A DNA stretch of 64,000 bases from Ignelater luminosus (lineage: Eukaryota > Arthropoda > Insecta > Coleoptera > Elateridae). Of the stretch, positions 46,427-58,259 are shown piece after piece (position 1 is the stretch's first letter; each line of letters begins with the position of its first letter). The position numbers and the translations under genes are program-made. The notes beneath the pieces are model-generated. The model was given only the letters and a program-made list of their open reading frames with translations, was not told the DNA's origin and made no database searches. The stretch is taken from positions 62,001 to 126,000 of the forward strand of contig VTPC01004579.1 of the NCBI GenBank assembly GCA_011009095.1, given 5' to 3'.

Positions 46427-47664
46427 CGAGGGCTGTTTGACGGAAGTGTGACATCTCAATAAAACACAGATTTAGTCTAAATCTTTTTTATTATTTTTCA
46501 ACATAGTTCCTTCCTTTCGAGTGCTACACACGAATTTCCAATTTCTTTAAGCCGTCCGAAAAATGTTCTTTTGGCAACTCGTCAAAATATTCCTCCGTTG
46601 CAGCAATAATCTCTTCGTTTTCAACGAACTCCGACGGAGTCGTTACTGAATTTGCGAAGTCTGTCTGTATGTATGTATGTATGTATGTATGTATGTATGT
46701 CCGTAGTTTTTGTCAAATTCTGAAATTTTGACTTCAGATTTGGATTCTACATCAAAAACTAAAGACCACGTGGTATCTTCGTTTTTTGATAACTCTTCGG
46801 GAACATGGTCAAAATGGCGACCGAAAATTGGAAAATTTTCAATTTTTTTTACTTTAGAATCGTATTCTACATCAAAAAATTTAGTTTTTTGATATCACCT
46901 CGGGAACATGATCAAAATGGCTGCCGAAGTCTGAAAAAAGTAACAAAACGGAGTTCGTTGTGGTTATGCTTTGCATTCCCAGATGTTTTTTCCTGCGAGT
47001 GACTTTTTCAAATTCGAAAACAAAAAAAAGTCAACAGTCACATATCGGCGAAAAAACTCGACCGGATTACGTTGCAACATGGTCAAACATTGATTTGAAA
47101 ATTGAACACGAATTCTCATTTGGTCCATTGCGAGTAATTGCGGCACCCATCTTGCCGATACCCTTTTGTTTGTGTAAAATATTGTGTACCCGTTCGATTC
47201 AGATGCCTACAGCATCAACTATCTCGCGCACTTTCAAACATCGATCAGTCATTACCATATCATGAATTTTGTCAACGATTTCCTTAGTAGTGACCATTTG
47301 TAAGGGGGCGTTCACCATCTTCAGTGCTCATATGGACAGTTTTAAATGAATTAAACCACTTGGAAACCATTCTATGCGATGGAGCAGATTCACCGTAATA
47401 TTTCTATAACTTTGCCTCAGTTTCTTTCGCTGTTTTTCCACGTAAAAAATAATGTTCAATCAAAACACGAAATTCACGTGTTTCCATATTTACGAAATAA
47501 CAAACTTGATTGATTTCTATGACTGTCAAATGTATACTATTTTACAGATTGGCATGAAATTTGGAGTTTGAGCCTCTAAAAGATTGGCGTATATGCTAAT
47601 GTTTTCGATTTACCGATATCAGCGCCATCTAGCGAAAAGTCACGCTTCCGTCAAACAGCCCTCG
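46427..47664 (-). mobile_element. mariner element, internally deleted and interrupted
   Basis: TIRs CGAGGGCTGTTTGACGGAAG at both ends, flanked by TA. Minus-strand transposase remains: METREFRVLIEHYFLRGK (about 47487), MVSKWFNSFKT, MSTEDGERPL, then FFRRYVTVD joined directly to FFLFSNLKKSLAGK (about 47040-46990), and after the insertion ENEEIIAATEEYFDELPKEH near the left end. The jump from the first Asp to the region after the third Asp means the catalytic middle is deleted. A foreign repeat (46641-46985) then landed in the A-run after LAGK. Confidence 0.72.
46641..46985 (+). repeat. Interspersed repeat, copy 2, with (TGTA)n tract
   Basis: Inserted in the mariner remnant. Starts CGTTACTGAATTTGCGAAGT, has a (TGTA)n run (46665-46700), two related half-units (GGGAACATGGTCAAAATGGC and GGGAACATGATCAAAATGGC), and ends TGCTTTGCATTCCCAGATG. 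Matches copy 1 at 32633-32841. Confidence 0.6.
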
Positions 47665-47699
47665 TAAACAATAACGTTGTGGGATAAAACTTATAGCTA

Positions 47700-49370
47700 G
47701 ACTAGGTATTATCACCTTGATATTCCTGTTAGGGTAGACGAAGCAATTCTGTTCCAAACAAAGATAGTTTTTCTTTTCCCAAAAGCTTGGAGGTAAGAAG
47801 AATTGACTTTAAAAATTGATTAAATTGGTAAAAAGTTGCTTGTTTTGGAGAACAATTTATTGTTGTTTTTGCCTCTTTCAAATAGCTGATCGATTGCTGG
47901 ATATTTGCTAAAAATGAAAGTTGGATATTATTAGCGCACCTTAGATTTTTGTTGAACTAATCGTGTTTTCCAAAATCTCAATCCAATTTCCTAAAAGTAT
48001 GAATTAAATATAAATCGTTTAAGAAAAACCAGACACGAAACAATATGTATGTAAGGCGAGTGCTAACTTTGCTCGAGGATAGACGTAATCAACGATATGT
48101 GGTAAATCTGTTTTAAGCTAACCATTCGACGATCAATTGCGTTGCACAGATCGTTGATATTACGAGGCTGCTTCTTATTTTCCGAGCCAAAATCTCAAAA
48201 TCCAGTACGGACTAAGCTAGATCTTAGATCTAAAGATATTCACCAGTTACGAACTTGTAAGTTGGTTTGTTCTTCGAAATCAGTTTTTGGGTTTGTGATA
48301 AACTGGCTTGTTTTGGGCCAATCAGGATTTTCGAGTGTTGTTTAAAAATACTGCCGGTTTTCTTTTAGAACCCATCGAAATTATTTTAGATGGGTTAACA
48401 TAGTGTCATATCAGTCCGTGCAAACGGTGAAGGTTTTACAAAAAGCAAGAATATGAACAAACTGATTTCAAAAATAGCCATTTTTTAAAATTTAGCTTAC
48501 TTCGTGTCTGTTACAGTTTATGACATTCCTTCATACTCCAGGATAGCCAGGAAAAAGCTAACAGTCAAATATTTAGAATTTTAAATTCTACGGCAAAACT
48601 TTGTTTAAAAAATTAAATATTAATATCATGTAGCTTTTAGAATGTATCGAATTTATCAAAATTGGAGTTGCTATTATAGCAAATAAACAGCAAATCATCC
48701 ATCTTCGTCAAAATTTTAAGAAGCTTTGGAAAAACAAACCAACGTATTATTTACATAACATATTTGAAACATGCGAATACCATAATTAGTATGCAAAATA
48801 AACATTCCTATCTATTCTTCTTTATTGTTTATTTTATTATTACAGAGTATTTATATTTATATTAATTTGTCAGTTGATAAGTACAATAGCCAAACATATC
48901 ATTCGTAATAACATTAATTATAATAATTTGCAAATAGTATAAGGACGTTAGTTTTTGCAGCATCCAATTTCTGATGCTATTTCTGGCGGCAATGCCAAGG
49001 CTTCAAGATACACAATTTCGTTACTTAGAAATAGACGCACGAATTGCTCTTATAAAAAAGAATTTAAAAATATAAATTTAATTCCTATAATTTTGACGAA
49101 ATTATCCTTTTGGGATTTTCCTATAATGTGGTTGATTTTCAATGCCACAAGAGCAACTTTTAATTTAGATCTTATTATATGAAATCAAGCATGAATGTAA
49201 AACGAGATATGTATATCCTTACTTTAATTGTTATGTACATACGTAAATCCGCAGTTTCGATTACATTAATTCACAAGAAAAACCAAACGACTTTTTTTAT
49301 TAGATGTTATTTTTTTCTGAAATAAAACAAAGTGGAACATGCAACAATAATAATTATGATTTTATAAGTA
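47700..49370. other. AT-rich stretch without a recognisable gene
   Basis: No coding signal. Around 48450-48545 there is a degraded stretch resembling one arm of the 49371 fold-back family (CAAACTGATTTCAAAAATAG, then ACTTCGTGTCTGTTACAG). Confidence 0.4.
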
Positions 49371-50250
49371 TACAGTGTGTCCACATTTCGATGCTCACTA
49401 TTGGGATCTCGGAAATTGTAAGAGATGCAAAGTCGGTTAAATTTGAATAGTTTTGGCTATTTAGGAGATCAGTTTACTTATGCTTTTGTTTTTTCAAAAA
49501 AGTCCACTGCTTACTAGATATTTGCTAAAAACGAAATTATCGTATTTTTTTTTAAGTGAAATATCTCAGAAACGAGCAAAGATAGAAAAGAACAGCAAAG
49601 AGGGTGTTTTAGAGAATTTACTCCGAAACACAAAAAAATTATTTTCGCACTTGTCTTTTGTTTTACTTCGGCGGTGAAACGTAAATCCAAATTTTTTTCT
49701 AATGGAACGCCTACTTGATTTCCATATTACTGAACCGCGTGCCTTAAATGCTTTTCAGTGATACATGGTCTGACATAGCTATTCTTTTGTTTTACCGAGT
49801 TATCAAGTGAAAATCATTTTTCATCATAGCGTGCCATGACATCTAACACACAAAGTCGTGGAGTTTTATCATAAAAATTCATTTGTTATGCACAAATTGA
49901 TAAAGCAAAATAAATACGCTTTTATGGGACATTAGATGCTTATTTGATGCTACTCAGTAAAGTATCTTAAAAGCGTATTTTGTTTTGTTTTAGCAGTTGT
50001 TACATAACAAATGTAATTTATCTCACAAAAATCAATGATTTTCATATGTTTAAAGCCATGGAACTCTAGGTGGGAAATGCTTTTTATTTAAAAAAAAATA
50101 AAATAATTTCGTTTTTAGCAAATATCTAGTAAGCCGTGAACTTTTTTGAAAAAACAAAAGCATAAGTAAACTCATCTCCAAAATAGCCAAAACTTTTCTA
50201 AATTCACCGACTTCGTATCTCTTACAATTTCTGAGATCCCAATATAGGAT
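49371..50250. mobile_element. Fold-back element, TACAGTGTGTCC family, copy 1 (right tip lost)
   Basis: Begins TACAGTGTGTCCACATTTCG; arms (about 320 bp) pair inverted through TCTTACAATTTCTGAGATCCC near 50240, where the terminal ~25 bp are missing or diverged. A close full copy lies at 56990-57831. No protein frame beyond chance ORFs in the arms. Confidence 0.65.
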
Positions 50251-51123
50251 ATACCAAATTTGATGATCAAAATGAATTCTTATTACATTTGTACTGTTTA
50301 ATTTATTATTTAAAATCGTTGGTTCAAATTAAATTCTAAGTTAATGGATGTATATTTATCGTCAATTAGAGACGGAGACCGAGACGGTTAAAAGCCATAA
50401 ATCATTCATTTCTAGAATTGTAAAATCATTACAACTGGTTTGGATGATTTTCGGATACACGGTCCAGTGTATAACCTCGTATCTTTGTAAATCACCACAA
50501 ACGATTGAATCACCATTATCGGTAAAAATGTAAAAAATTAATTTAGATCTTAGAAATAAGATTGAACAAAGTTCTTTTAAGATACCCCAATAAATTTCTG
50601 TTAGTAGCTTCTATAAATCTTGTGAAACAATCCTCTTCATTTTATTTAAATATGACACGTTATTTCTGTATATCTTTATGTATTTTCCTATCCATGTCCA
50701 AGGCGGCCAACTGAACCTATTCCGATGCTTTTGAAATCTTGCATTGTAATACTATTTCAAATTGATTTATTTTTTTCTAGTGATAAAAATTATATTGTTA
50801 TCTAATAATTGCTGTACATAACAATTAAAGGGAACGTACTTTCAAGGTGAGATATTTAAAAATTCACATTTGAATTAAAATAAAATAAACATATTTAATT
50901 GATAAATAAAACAATAAGCATTACCAAATAAAAAAAAACCTCGTTGGATGATGGCATTTAAATTCGATACTTTTTACTTTTGCAAATAAAACTTCCGATT
51001 CTCTGATTTTCTTAGTTGAAAACCATTTTTAGATTGTATCAGTGACGCAATGAACAGTGCCCTCAACGTACGTTGGGACTAAGTCTATAACTTGCACCGT
51101 TTTCTGTATGGTTTGAGCAATTC

Positions 51124-51335
51124 AAGGCCTGTCCACTAAAAATCCGCACTGAGTTTGTATTAAATTAAGTAGGCTACTAACATATTACATGGGAAAACAA
51201 AAGAACGTTGCCTGTCAGCGTTCCAAGTCGTGTACTTTTTCGTATTTCGTTACTGGTTTTAGTTTATATAAAAAGTAATAAAATAATCTTTTGTACAATT
51301 TATAACTTAGTGCAGATTTTTAGTAGACAGGCCTT
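51124..51335. mobile_element. MITE (212 bp) with AAGGCCTGTC ends
   Basis: AAGGCCTGTCCACTAAAAAT at the left and AAGGCCTGTCTACTAAAAAT inverted at the right, with pairing continuing for about 40 bp. No ORF. Confidence 0.65.
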
Positions 51336-51969
51336 ACATATAAATATGTAATTTATAAATAAAACAATATTATTCCGTTTGCTTCTTCTGCTCTAAAACT
51401 GTTCTTTTAACTGCACTCTAAATATTGCGATTAATCAAAACCAATAAAGTTGAAAAGAATGTTAGAAAAGCTGACAAACACATAAGTAATCGCTAATCTT
51501 CTGTCAAGCAATTCTAAAAGTTGACATGCGTGTTTCTGCGTACCAACGTCTGTTTTCATTTCTTGACCACCCTGTACTGCTAAAACATCAAAAAAATTGC
51601 AATTAGGAATTTTTCTTATTATTTTTTAAATGCTTTCCCTTAAACTAAATAATAATAAAAAAAAGGCTTTCTATTTTAGAACACCTTCAGACATGCACAC
51701 ATAAAAGTAGGTGGCAATTATCGTACGTCTAGAATATTGCAAATAGGTTCCTTGATCTCATTTATCTTGATTTAAGCTAACCCAATTTAATATATGGGTT
51801 AAAACTCTACTTACTGTATGAGAGGATATGAGCAATTTTCGATCGTTAAAGCGTATTTCTATATTTAGATTTTTAACTATAGTTTCATTACGGATTTAAA
51901 AATAAAATTAGAAACTTACTAATATTTTATAATGTATTTACACAAAATACTTGTAAAACGAGAACTTTA

Positions 51970-52565
51970 TGCAGGATGGTTCCGAAATAAAGGGTATCCT
52001 CTTAAAGGTGGATAGCAGTGTGATAGTACATACATTTGCGATAAAAAACGGTAAGTAAAAATTGCATAGTTTAGTAGTAATCCATTGCCATTTAAAATGT
52101 TTCCTATTCATGTGACTAAATAATAATAAGGGATTAAAACGTTGCTTGTGAGACTGGAGTCTAATTGTTCGTAACATAAATTTTGTTATTATTTTTTTAC
52201 TGTTTTAACAAATTTCAACAACCCTGCATGTTAAACCAGGGGTAGCTTATGATGGCATTTATTGTTCATTGTGCTACTACAGCTGCACTATTAGTTTCAA
52301 GAAAATAGGCATGTCTGGTAAATTTTCGTTCTTGCACTACAAGGGTTTAAAAACACCGTAAATCTCCTTAACTTTCACTTTTTAAGGCGACAATACAAGA
52401 AACACTTCTTTTTCTAACCAGAGACGGCTTCAGTTTTTAATATTTAGGAAAATTGTCAAAATTTTCAACTTTCACGGAGCCACTTCGTTTTTTCATTTTT
52501 TGTCTTCATTTAGCCTCACTTATCACCTATTAAAAGGATATCCATTATTTCGGAATCACCCTGTA
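51970..52565. mobile_element. Non-autonomous inverted-repeat element (596 bp)
   Basis: The right end, inverted, is TACAGGGTGATTCCGAAATA; the left end is TGCAGGATGGTTCCGAAATA, a mutated counterpart. Pairing extends to GGTATCC/GGATATCC and TAAAGGTG/TAATAGGTG. No ORF. Confidence 0.55.
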
Positions 52566-53078
52566 TATTATATCAATAATTATTATAACTCCACATTATT
52601 ATTACCAACTACGAAATGGCAAGCTGGTAACTCTTTCCTTTACAATTTTTCATATAATTCCAGAACCACGTCACAATTATTTTTTTTTTGCAAACCGTCT
52701 AACATAAACAAGACAAATATTCAGTCTTGGAGTTAACACAGTCAGGATCTAACACTACTGGTAAATAGTCCTTCTTTCGCCATTTACACCAATTTTTGCA
52801 AGTTAATTTAGTGGGGAGAAAAATAAACCAAAATTCCTTTAGATCTTTCTTTCTGTCTACAAGAAACGGAATTTCTGTAAAGAGAGGTAAAGATCGCTAA
52901 ATTGTCAATTGTTTCTTGCTTGTCAGAAATTCAACCGAGGCTGATGCTTTAAATTGGTAAAAGGCAAAACTCCAAAATATTATCGTTCTGAGTAATCAGA
53001 TAGAAATAGTTCCACTAAGATATATAAAAGGTACGTACAATGATCTCAAATCCATTCAACACCACCAAATGCTATGCC

Positions 53079-54352
53079 AAGGAATGGTCCGTTTAAAATT
53101 TGGCAGGATAATTCTTGGTCTAGTAGACTTGTTTGCCAGTTCGATTGTAAAACAATCACTTGTTAACTGTCATTATCACTTCAAAATAATTTACTCTTGG
53201 AGAAAGTTTAAGATGAATGAAAAAGATCGAAGGCTTTTAATTTTGAACAAATATTTAGAAAATTGCAATATTTCTCAAGTCCGGCTAGCAAAAAGTGTAA
53301 AAATTCCACGTTCGACGGTACAAAATGTAATAAATAATTATAAAAAACGTTTGTCAGTAGAAAGAAAAATTGGTTCAGGTGGAAACAGCAAAGCTGATAC
53401 AAGAAGAGAGAAAAATACAATTAAGCAATTTCAGAAAAACCCAACCATATCAGAAAGGACTGTTGCTGTAGTAGCTGGTACATCAGAAAGCGCAGTTCAT
53501 CGAATTAAAATGGAAAATGGTCTAAAGTAATACAAAGTATAAAAAGTTCCAAACAGGGATCCTACTAAGCAAAAAGTTGCCAAAACTCGAGACAGGAAAT
53601 TATATGACAATTTTCTAACAAAATTTGATTGCTGCGTCATGGATGACGAAACCTACTGCGTTGCAGATTTCAGTCAGGTCCGTCAGATCCCAGGGCAAGA
53701 TTACGTAGCTGATCAAAGAGGAAATGTAGATTCTAAATATAAACATAAGAAGATTACCAAATATCCAAAAAATACCTGATTTGGCAGGCTATTTGCAGCT
53801 GCGGCTTGAAAAGTGAAGAATTTATAACGACTGGTTCAATTAACACCGAAATTTATGTGCAAGAATGCCTAAAACAGAGACTAAAACCCTTTTTAGACCG
53901 TCATGGAGTTTCTGCTTTCTTTTGGCCAGACTTAGCTTCGTGCCACTACAGTCGTGGTGCAAAAGAATTTTACGAAGAAAACAACATTCAAGTTGTTCCT
54001 AAAGCTATGAATCCGCCAAATTGCCCTGAGTTGCGCCCTATAGAGAGGTATTGGGCGCAAACCAAAAGAAAACTGAGAAATAGAAAATTTAACGTTTCAG
54101 ACATGCGACAATTTAGAATAAAATAGAGACATCTAGAAGTATGAATGAGGATGTTGTACAAAAGCTTATGTTGGTAATCAAGAAAAAAATTCGGTTATTT
54201 TATAGTTCTTAAAAGTTTTCTTAAATAATTTGGCATTATTTTGTAGGTTAGAAAGTGTATTAAAAGAATAAATAAAAGTTTAATTTATTTACGTTTTTTT
54301 CTCAGTTTTTTGTAACAATTTAATCTGCCAGATTTTAAACGGACCATTCCTT
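53079..54352 (+). mobile_element. Near full-length DD37E Tc1-like element, inactive (1274 bp)
   Basis: TIRs of at least 20 bp: AAGGAATGGTCCGTTTAAAA at both ends (inverted), with a GGCAG block shared just inside. The transposase runs 53213 to about 54126: an N-terminal helix-turn-helix region (NISQVRLAKSVKIPRSTVQN), VMDDETYC (first Asp), WPDLASCHY (second Asp) and CPELRPIERYW (Glu). Between second Asp and Glu there are 37 residues. Disabled by two in-frame TAA codons (near 53528 and 53546), a missing A in the run before LIWQAICSCG (about 53770), and a frame loss after 54120. DD37E elements are known in mosquitoes and some other animals. Confidence 0.78.
53213..54126 (+). pseudogene. DD37E transposase pseudogene
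   Basis: Coding part of the element above. About 305 codons can be followed through the breaks described. The 40.1-40.6 kb remnant is clearly related (shared WPDLASCHY and MNPPNCPE), but the two differ at many positions, so they belong to one family without being recent copies. Confidence 0.75.
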
Positions 54353-55430
54353 ACATTGTCTTCTTCAGTCACTTTCGTAAGTCCAACAAAAAAAATCCTT
54401 TCCGCATGTCCACCTGAAAGTAACTCCTTCCCAGTTCTGCCTCACCGCTAATTATCTGAAGAGCACTAAAATCCTATCTTGATCCTAAAAGGACCGATGT
54501 CGTTGATTTGCAGATTTCCATAAAAAATAAAGCTAAAGCTTGCAATAGTGGCACAACCGCAGTTCAATATTCAATTAATTACGTTTTTAGAAATTAGATT
54601 AAGAGTGCTTGACATTTTGATTTGCTAAAGTATTCAAATCACCAGAATGCAGTCCTAGACCTATCTAACGAACATTCGTTTTTGGCGGAATATTTGATTA
54701 TTGCTACATAATTTCGCTGATCCTGCAGGGTTTTGCGCTTCATCCCTAATGGTAAGATTACGAATGTAAAAGAAACTTCTGACTCATTACCATAGAGACC
54801 CAGCACTAAGTTCAGAAAGGTCCGCTCGCAACCTAGATCATCCTGAGCATCCATCATCATCAACCAATAATCTCAGTTTCTAAAATCTTAACTTAGTGTT
54901 AAGCATTAAACAAGTGCAAGTCTTTTCTTGAGTGGTCTTACTCGTCGAGTTTCCAATTGGGTCTCGCATTGCTCTTTCCTTGTCATAGTCCATCCAATTC
55001 CCTTCAGTATTCTTTTGCTTGACATCAGTAATGGCCGAAAAGACTTTTTCTAATGCCTGACTGCTGCGCAATAGTAAAAAACTTTAAAATAGAAATCAAA
55101 TTCAAATCCGGAACGTATCTCTAATTTTAGCCCAAGTTTAGTAAATTCATTAAGCTTAAGCTCAATATTTCTTTTTCAAATTAAGGCTCGAATTAATCGT
55201 TTAAGACTGTATGCGTATTTTCCACACATCAGCGAGCACCATCAACCGCTTTTCAGGGCACCAGTGATCAACAAACCATAGGCTACCAAGCGATAACAAC
55301 TACTTAAAGATCGGTTGATTTAATACGAGAGTTTCAAGAACTGAATCAGTCACGACATGAGTATTAGTTATATTTACTTTCACGACTGGTTCCTTAGAGT
55401 AAGGGAGGGCACAGTGAGTCTGTCGCCAAT
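54353..55430. other. Stretch without a clear gene; weak minus-strand coding remnant
   Basis: On the minus strand, 55071-54880 (SSQALEKVFSAITDVKQKNT, MDYDKERAMRDP) and 54863-54639 (AQDDLGCERTFLNLVLGLYG) have protein-like composition, but I cannot link them to a family or to splice sites. Best treated as possible pseudogene fragments. Confidence 0.2.
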
Positions 55431-56398
55431 CTTGATGAAATTTTTACTGGCGATTCTATATCGAAAATAAGTCGACACATATTTTGCCGTTCGTCTAAAT
55501 GGACCCTTCCGGCCTTGCAAAGAAATGTTACAGATCTGAAAATGACTAAAATTGGCTTTTACAAAACTGGCGCTGCTCCCAGCTGTCTTAACCGATGTGT
55601 TTTTACATCGAAAAATATTAGATCCATGTGTATGCATTTTTCAATATACACCCCAGGAAGACCAACAAAATTAAATATCAAGGCGTACCTTGGGAAGCCT
55701 GAAATAAGAACCCTGATCATAATCTAAATTTCAAATCAATGATACATCGATGTTCAAATGATGACGTGCAAAATTAGGTAATCCTAATCTGGGCAAGAAT
55801 AACTGAATTTTATAAATTTCTTCATGGAGAAAAACTAACTAAATTTTATCTAAATTGTGGAAAATCAAAGGGCGACTTAACATTTTAGACCGCTAACTAA
55901 TCCATAGTGTTTTGAATGTTTATTAAAGTAACTCTTAAAGTGTATACATATCTTTTGTGTAATGGATGTTTATACGGGTGAGTCTTCACGGTAAATTATG
56001 ATACACACATGCAATGGAATCTGTCTTTATTGCCTTGGCAGGACTCTAAATATAGAATAAAGATCTGCGCAGACAAACAAGACGCTCCTATGTAAAATAA
56101 CAAATAATAAAATTAACAACAAAAGGTGGAACAGGCATGGCACAGTGAATTTTCTTCTGGCCTCCCTAGGGCGTATATTGAAAAACCCCTATATACTGGT
56201 CTAATAGTTTTCGATGTAGAAACACCCATAAAAGTTTCATTGAAATTGGTTAAGAGAGTTGGGAGCATCAGTTTCGTGAAAGCCAATTTTAGTCATTTTC
56301 ATTTTTTTGCGAGGCACGAAGGGCCCATTTGAACGAACGGCAAAATACGTGTCGACTTATTTTCTATGTAGAATCGCCAGTAAAAATTTCAAGGTTCA
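55431..56398. repeat. Inverted duplication (arms 55431-55655 and 56170-56398)
   Basis: Arms share GAAATTTTTACTGGCGATTC, AAAATAAGTCGACAC and AATTGGCTTT blocks in inverse order (roughly 80 percent identical by eye). The loop between them (55665-56105) is itself a repeat with an inverted copy at 59745-60985. Confidence 0.6.
55665..56105. repeat. Dispersed repeat, intact copy (partner at 59745-60985, inverted)
   Basis: Blocks ATTAAATATCAAGG, CCTGATCATAA, GGTAATCCTAATCTGG, AAAGGGCGACTTAAC, AAACATCCATTACAC (inverted here) and CTGCCAAGGCAATAAAGACA (inverted here) all recur in the right-hand copy. This copy gives the empty site for the nested insertion at 59943-60710. Confidence 0.6.
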
Positions 56399-56989
56399 AG
56401 TAGAAATAGCTGCAAGCTTTCCTAAGGTGCAAACCCACGTGGACTGAAAATATAAAGAATGTTTGAGAAACAAACGAACTTACAACTAGAACATGTACTG
56501 ATTTCAAGGCGAATATGTAAAGATTGCGGGTAAGCATTAGTAATGGGGGAAAATTGGATCGCGCATTAGTAGTGGAGGAAACATTAGATAGGAAGTTAAA
56601 TGTTTTGTAGAACATCAGAAGCTTTTCCAATGACAATTGACAAATGTCTGAGATGTGTAACGAAAACATACAGGACGACTAAAAAAATGTTGGTTTCAAC
56701 AAGACGCACTAACAGAAAAACAATTTGCCACTACGGCCTCTAAAATATTTCTATTTCAAACAAGTTTCGAAAACGGTTGTGTAAAACAGAAATAGAAATC
56801 TCACATAAGAAGTTTTAAATCTTGTAAAATAAAAAAAATTCTTTGATTGGAATCACATAACAAGTTTTATTATTATCAATTTATTATTATTATTATTATT
56901 AATTAACATATTAATTTTCGAACAAATTATGTGGGACGTGTCGTATAATCTAAAAAAAAATTGAATTTTTTTATACAGGGTGTCCCGCA

Positions 56990-57831
56990 TACAGTGTGTC
57001 CCTATTTCGATGCTCACCATTGGGATCTCGGAAATTGTAAGAGATACGAAGTCGGTTAAATTAGAAAAGATTTGGCTATTTTGGAGATCAGTTTACTTAT
57101 ACTTTTGTTTTTTCAAAATAGTTCACGGATTACTAGATATTTGCCAAAAACGAAATTATCTTATTTTTTTAAGTGAAATATCTCAGGAACGAGCAAAGAT
57201 AGAAAAGAACAGCAAAGACAGTGTTTTAGAGAAGTTACTCCGAAACACAAAAAAATTATTTTCGCAATTGTCTTTTGTTTTACTTCGGCGGTGAAACGTA
57301 AATCTAAATTTTTTCTAACGGAACGCCTACTTGATTTCCACATTCTGTTTTACCGATTTATGAAGTGAAAATCATTTTTCATCATAGTGTGCCATGACAT
57401 CTAACACACAAACTCGTGGAGTTTTATTAAAGAAATTCATTTGTTATGCAAAAATTGCTAAACAAAATAAATACGCTTTTATGGGCTATTACATGCTTAT
57501 TTGATGCTATCTGTGAATGGTCAGTAAAGTATCTTAAAAGCGTCTTTTGTTTTGTTTTAGCCACTGTTACTTAACAAATCTAATTTATCTGACAAAAACC
57601 AGTGATTTTCATATGTTTAAAGCAATGGCACACTGGGAAATGCTTTTTATTAAAAAAAAAGATAATTTCGTTTTTAGCAAATATCTAGTAAGCCGTGAAC
57701 TTTTTCAAATAAACAAAAGCATAAGTAAACTGATCTCCAAAATAGCCAAAACTTTTCTAATTTAACCGACTTCGTATCTCTTACAATTTTCGAGATCCCA
57801 ATAGTGAGCGTCGAAATAGGGACACACTGTA
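56990..57831. mobile_element. Fold-back element, TACAGTGTGTCC family, copy 2 (complete, 842 bp)
   Basis: Perfect-looking ends TACAGTGTGTCCCTATTTCG and inverse. Arms pair through GGGATCTCGGAAATTGTAAG, AAGTCGGTTAAATTAG and GGAGATCAGTTTACTTA. Close to copy 1 (49371-50250). Directly before it sits a lone TACAGGGTGTCCCG (56974), another family's end. Confidence 0.7.
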
Positions 57832-57918
57832 TACTAGTTCCGAGGCACAGGATAACAACGTTTCATTCAAAATATCTTAAGATCTCGAGAAGAGTGTGAG
57901 GTATTAAAATTAAATTTT

Positions 57919-57940
57919 CTATATATATATATATATATAG
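57919..57940. repeat. (TA)n microsatellite
   Basis: About eleven TA units read directly. Confidence 0.85.
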
Positions 57941-58259
57941 GTTTTAATTTTCGGTATCTACTATTATGTGAATTACCATCATGAGTGGAGATACAGGGTG
58001 GTGTGAGCATCTTTCTGAAAGGTTTGTATCTATTATGGTTATTGCTACGCCGCCGCTTAAAGAAATTTCTTTTTTTTAAATTTATAAATATCTTAGAGGC
58101 AATAATAGCGTATCTTATTCGTGAGATGCGCCGTTTTCGAGTAAAGTCAGATTTCCAGAAACCTACTATATCAAAATTTAATTTTAAAATTTCTTGCTCT
58201 TGTAATGTCTTCGAAACAGTATGCATAAGCGAAATGAATTACAGGTGGATACGAACGGT

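Noticed and set aside
46665..46700. Possible tandem array or CRISPR-like repeat
   Set aside because: Simple (TGTA)n microsatellite without spacers.
49480..49677. ORFs such as LSEISQKRAKIEKNSKEGVL, also at 57147-57294
   Set aside because: Repeated frame in the arm of a fold-back element, open by chance in both copies; no known domain and truncated by the arm structure.
57867..58226. 119-codon minus ORF with KKRNFFKRRRSNNHN
   Set aside because: Crosses the (TA)n microsatellite and has an Arg/Lys/Asn-rich chance composition.
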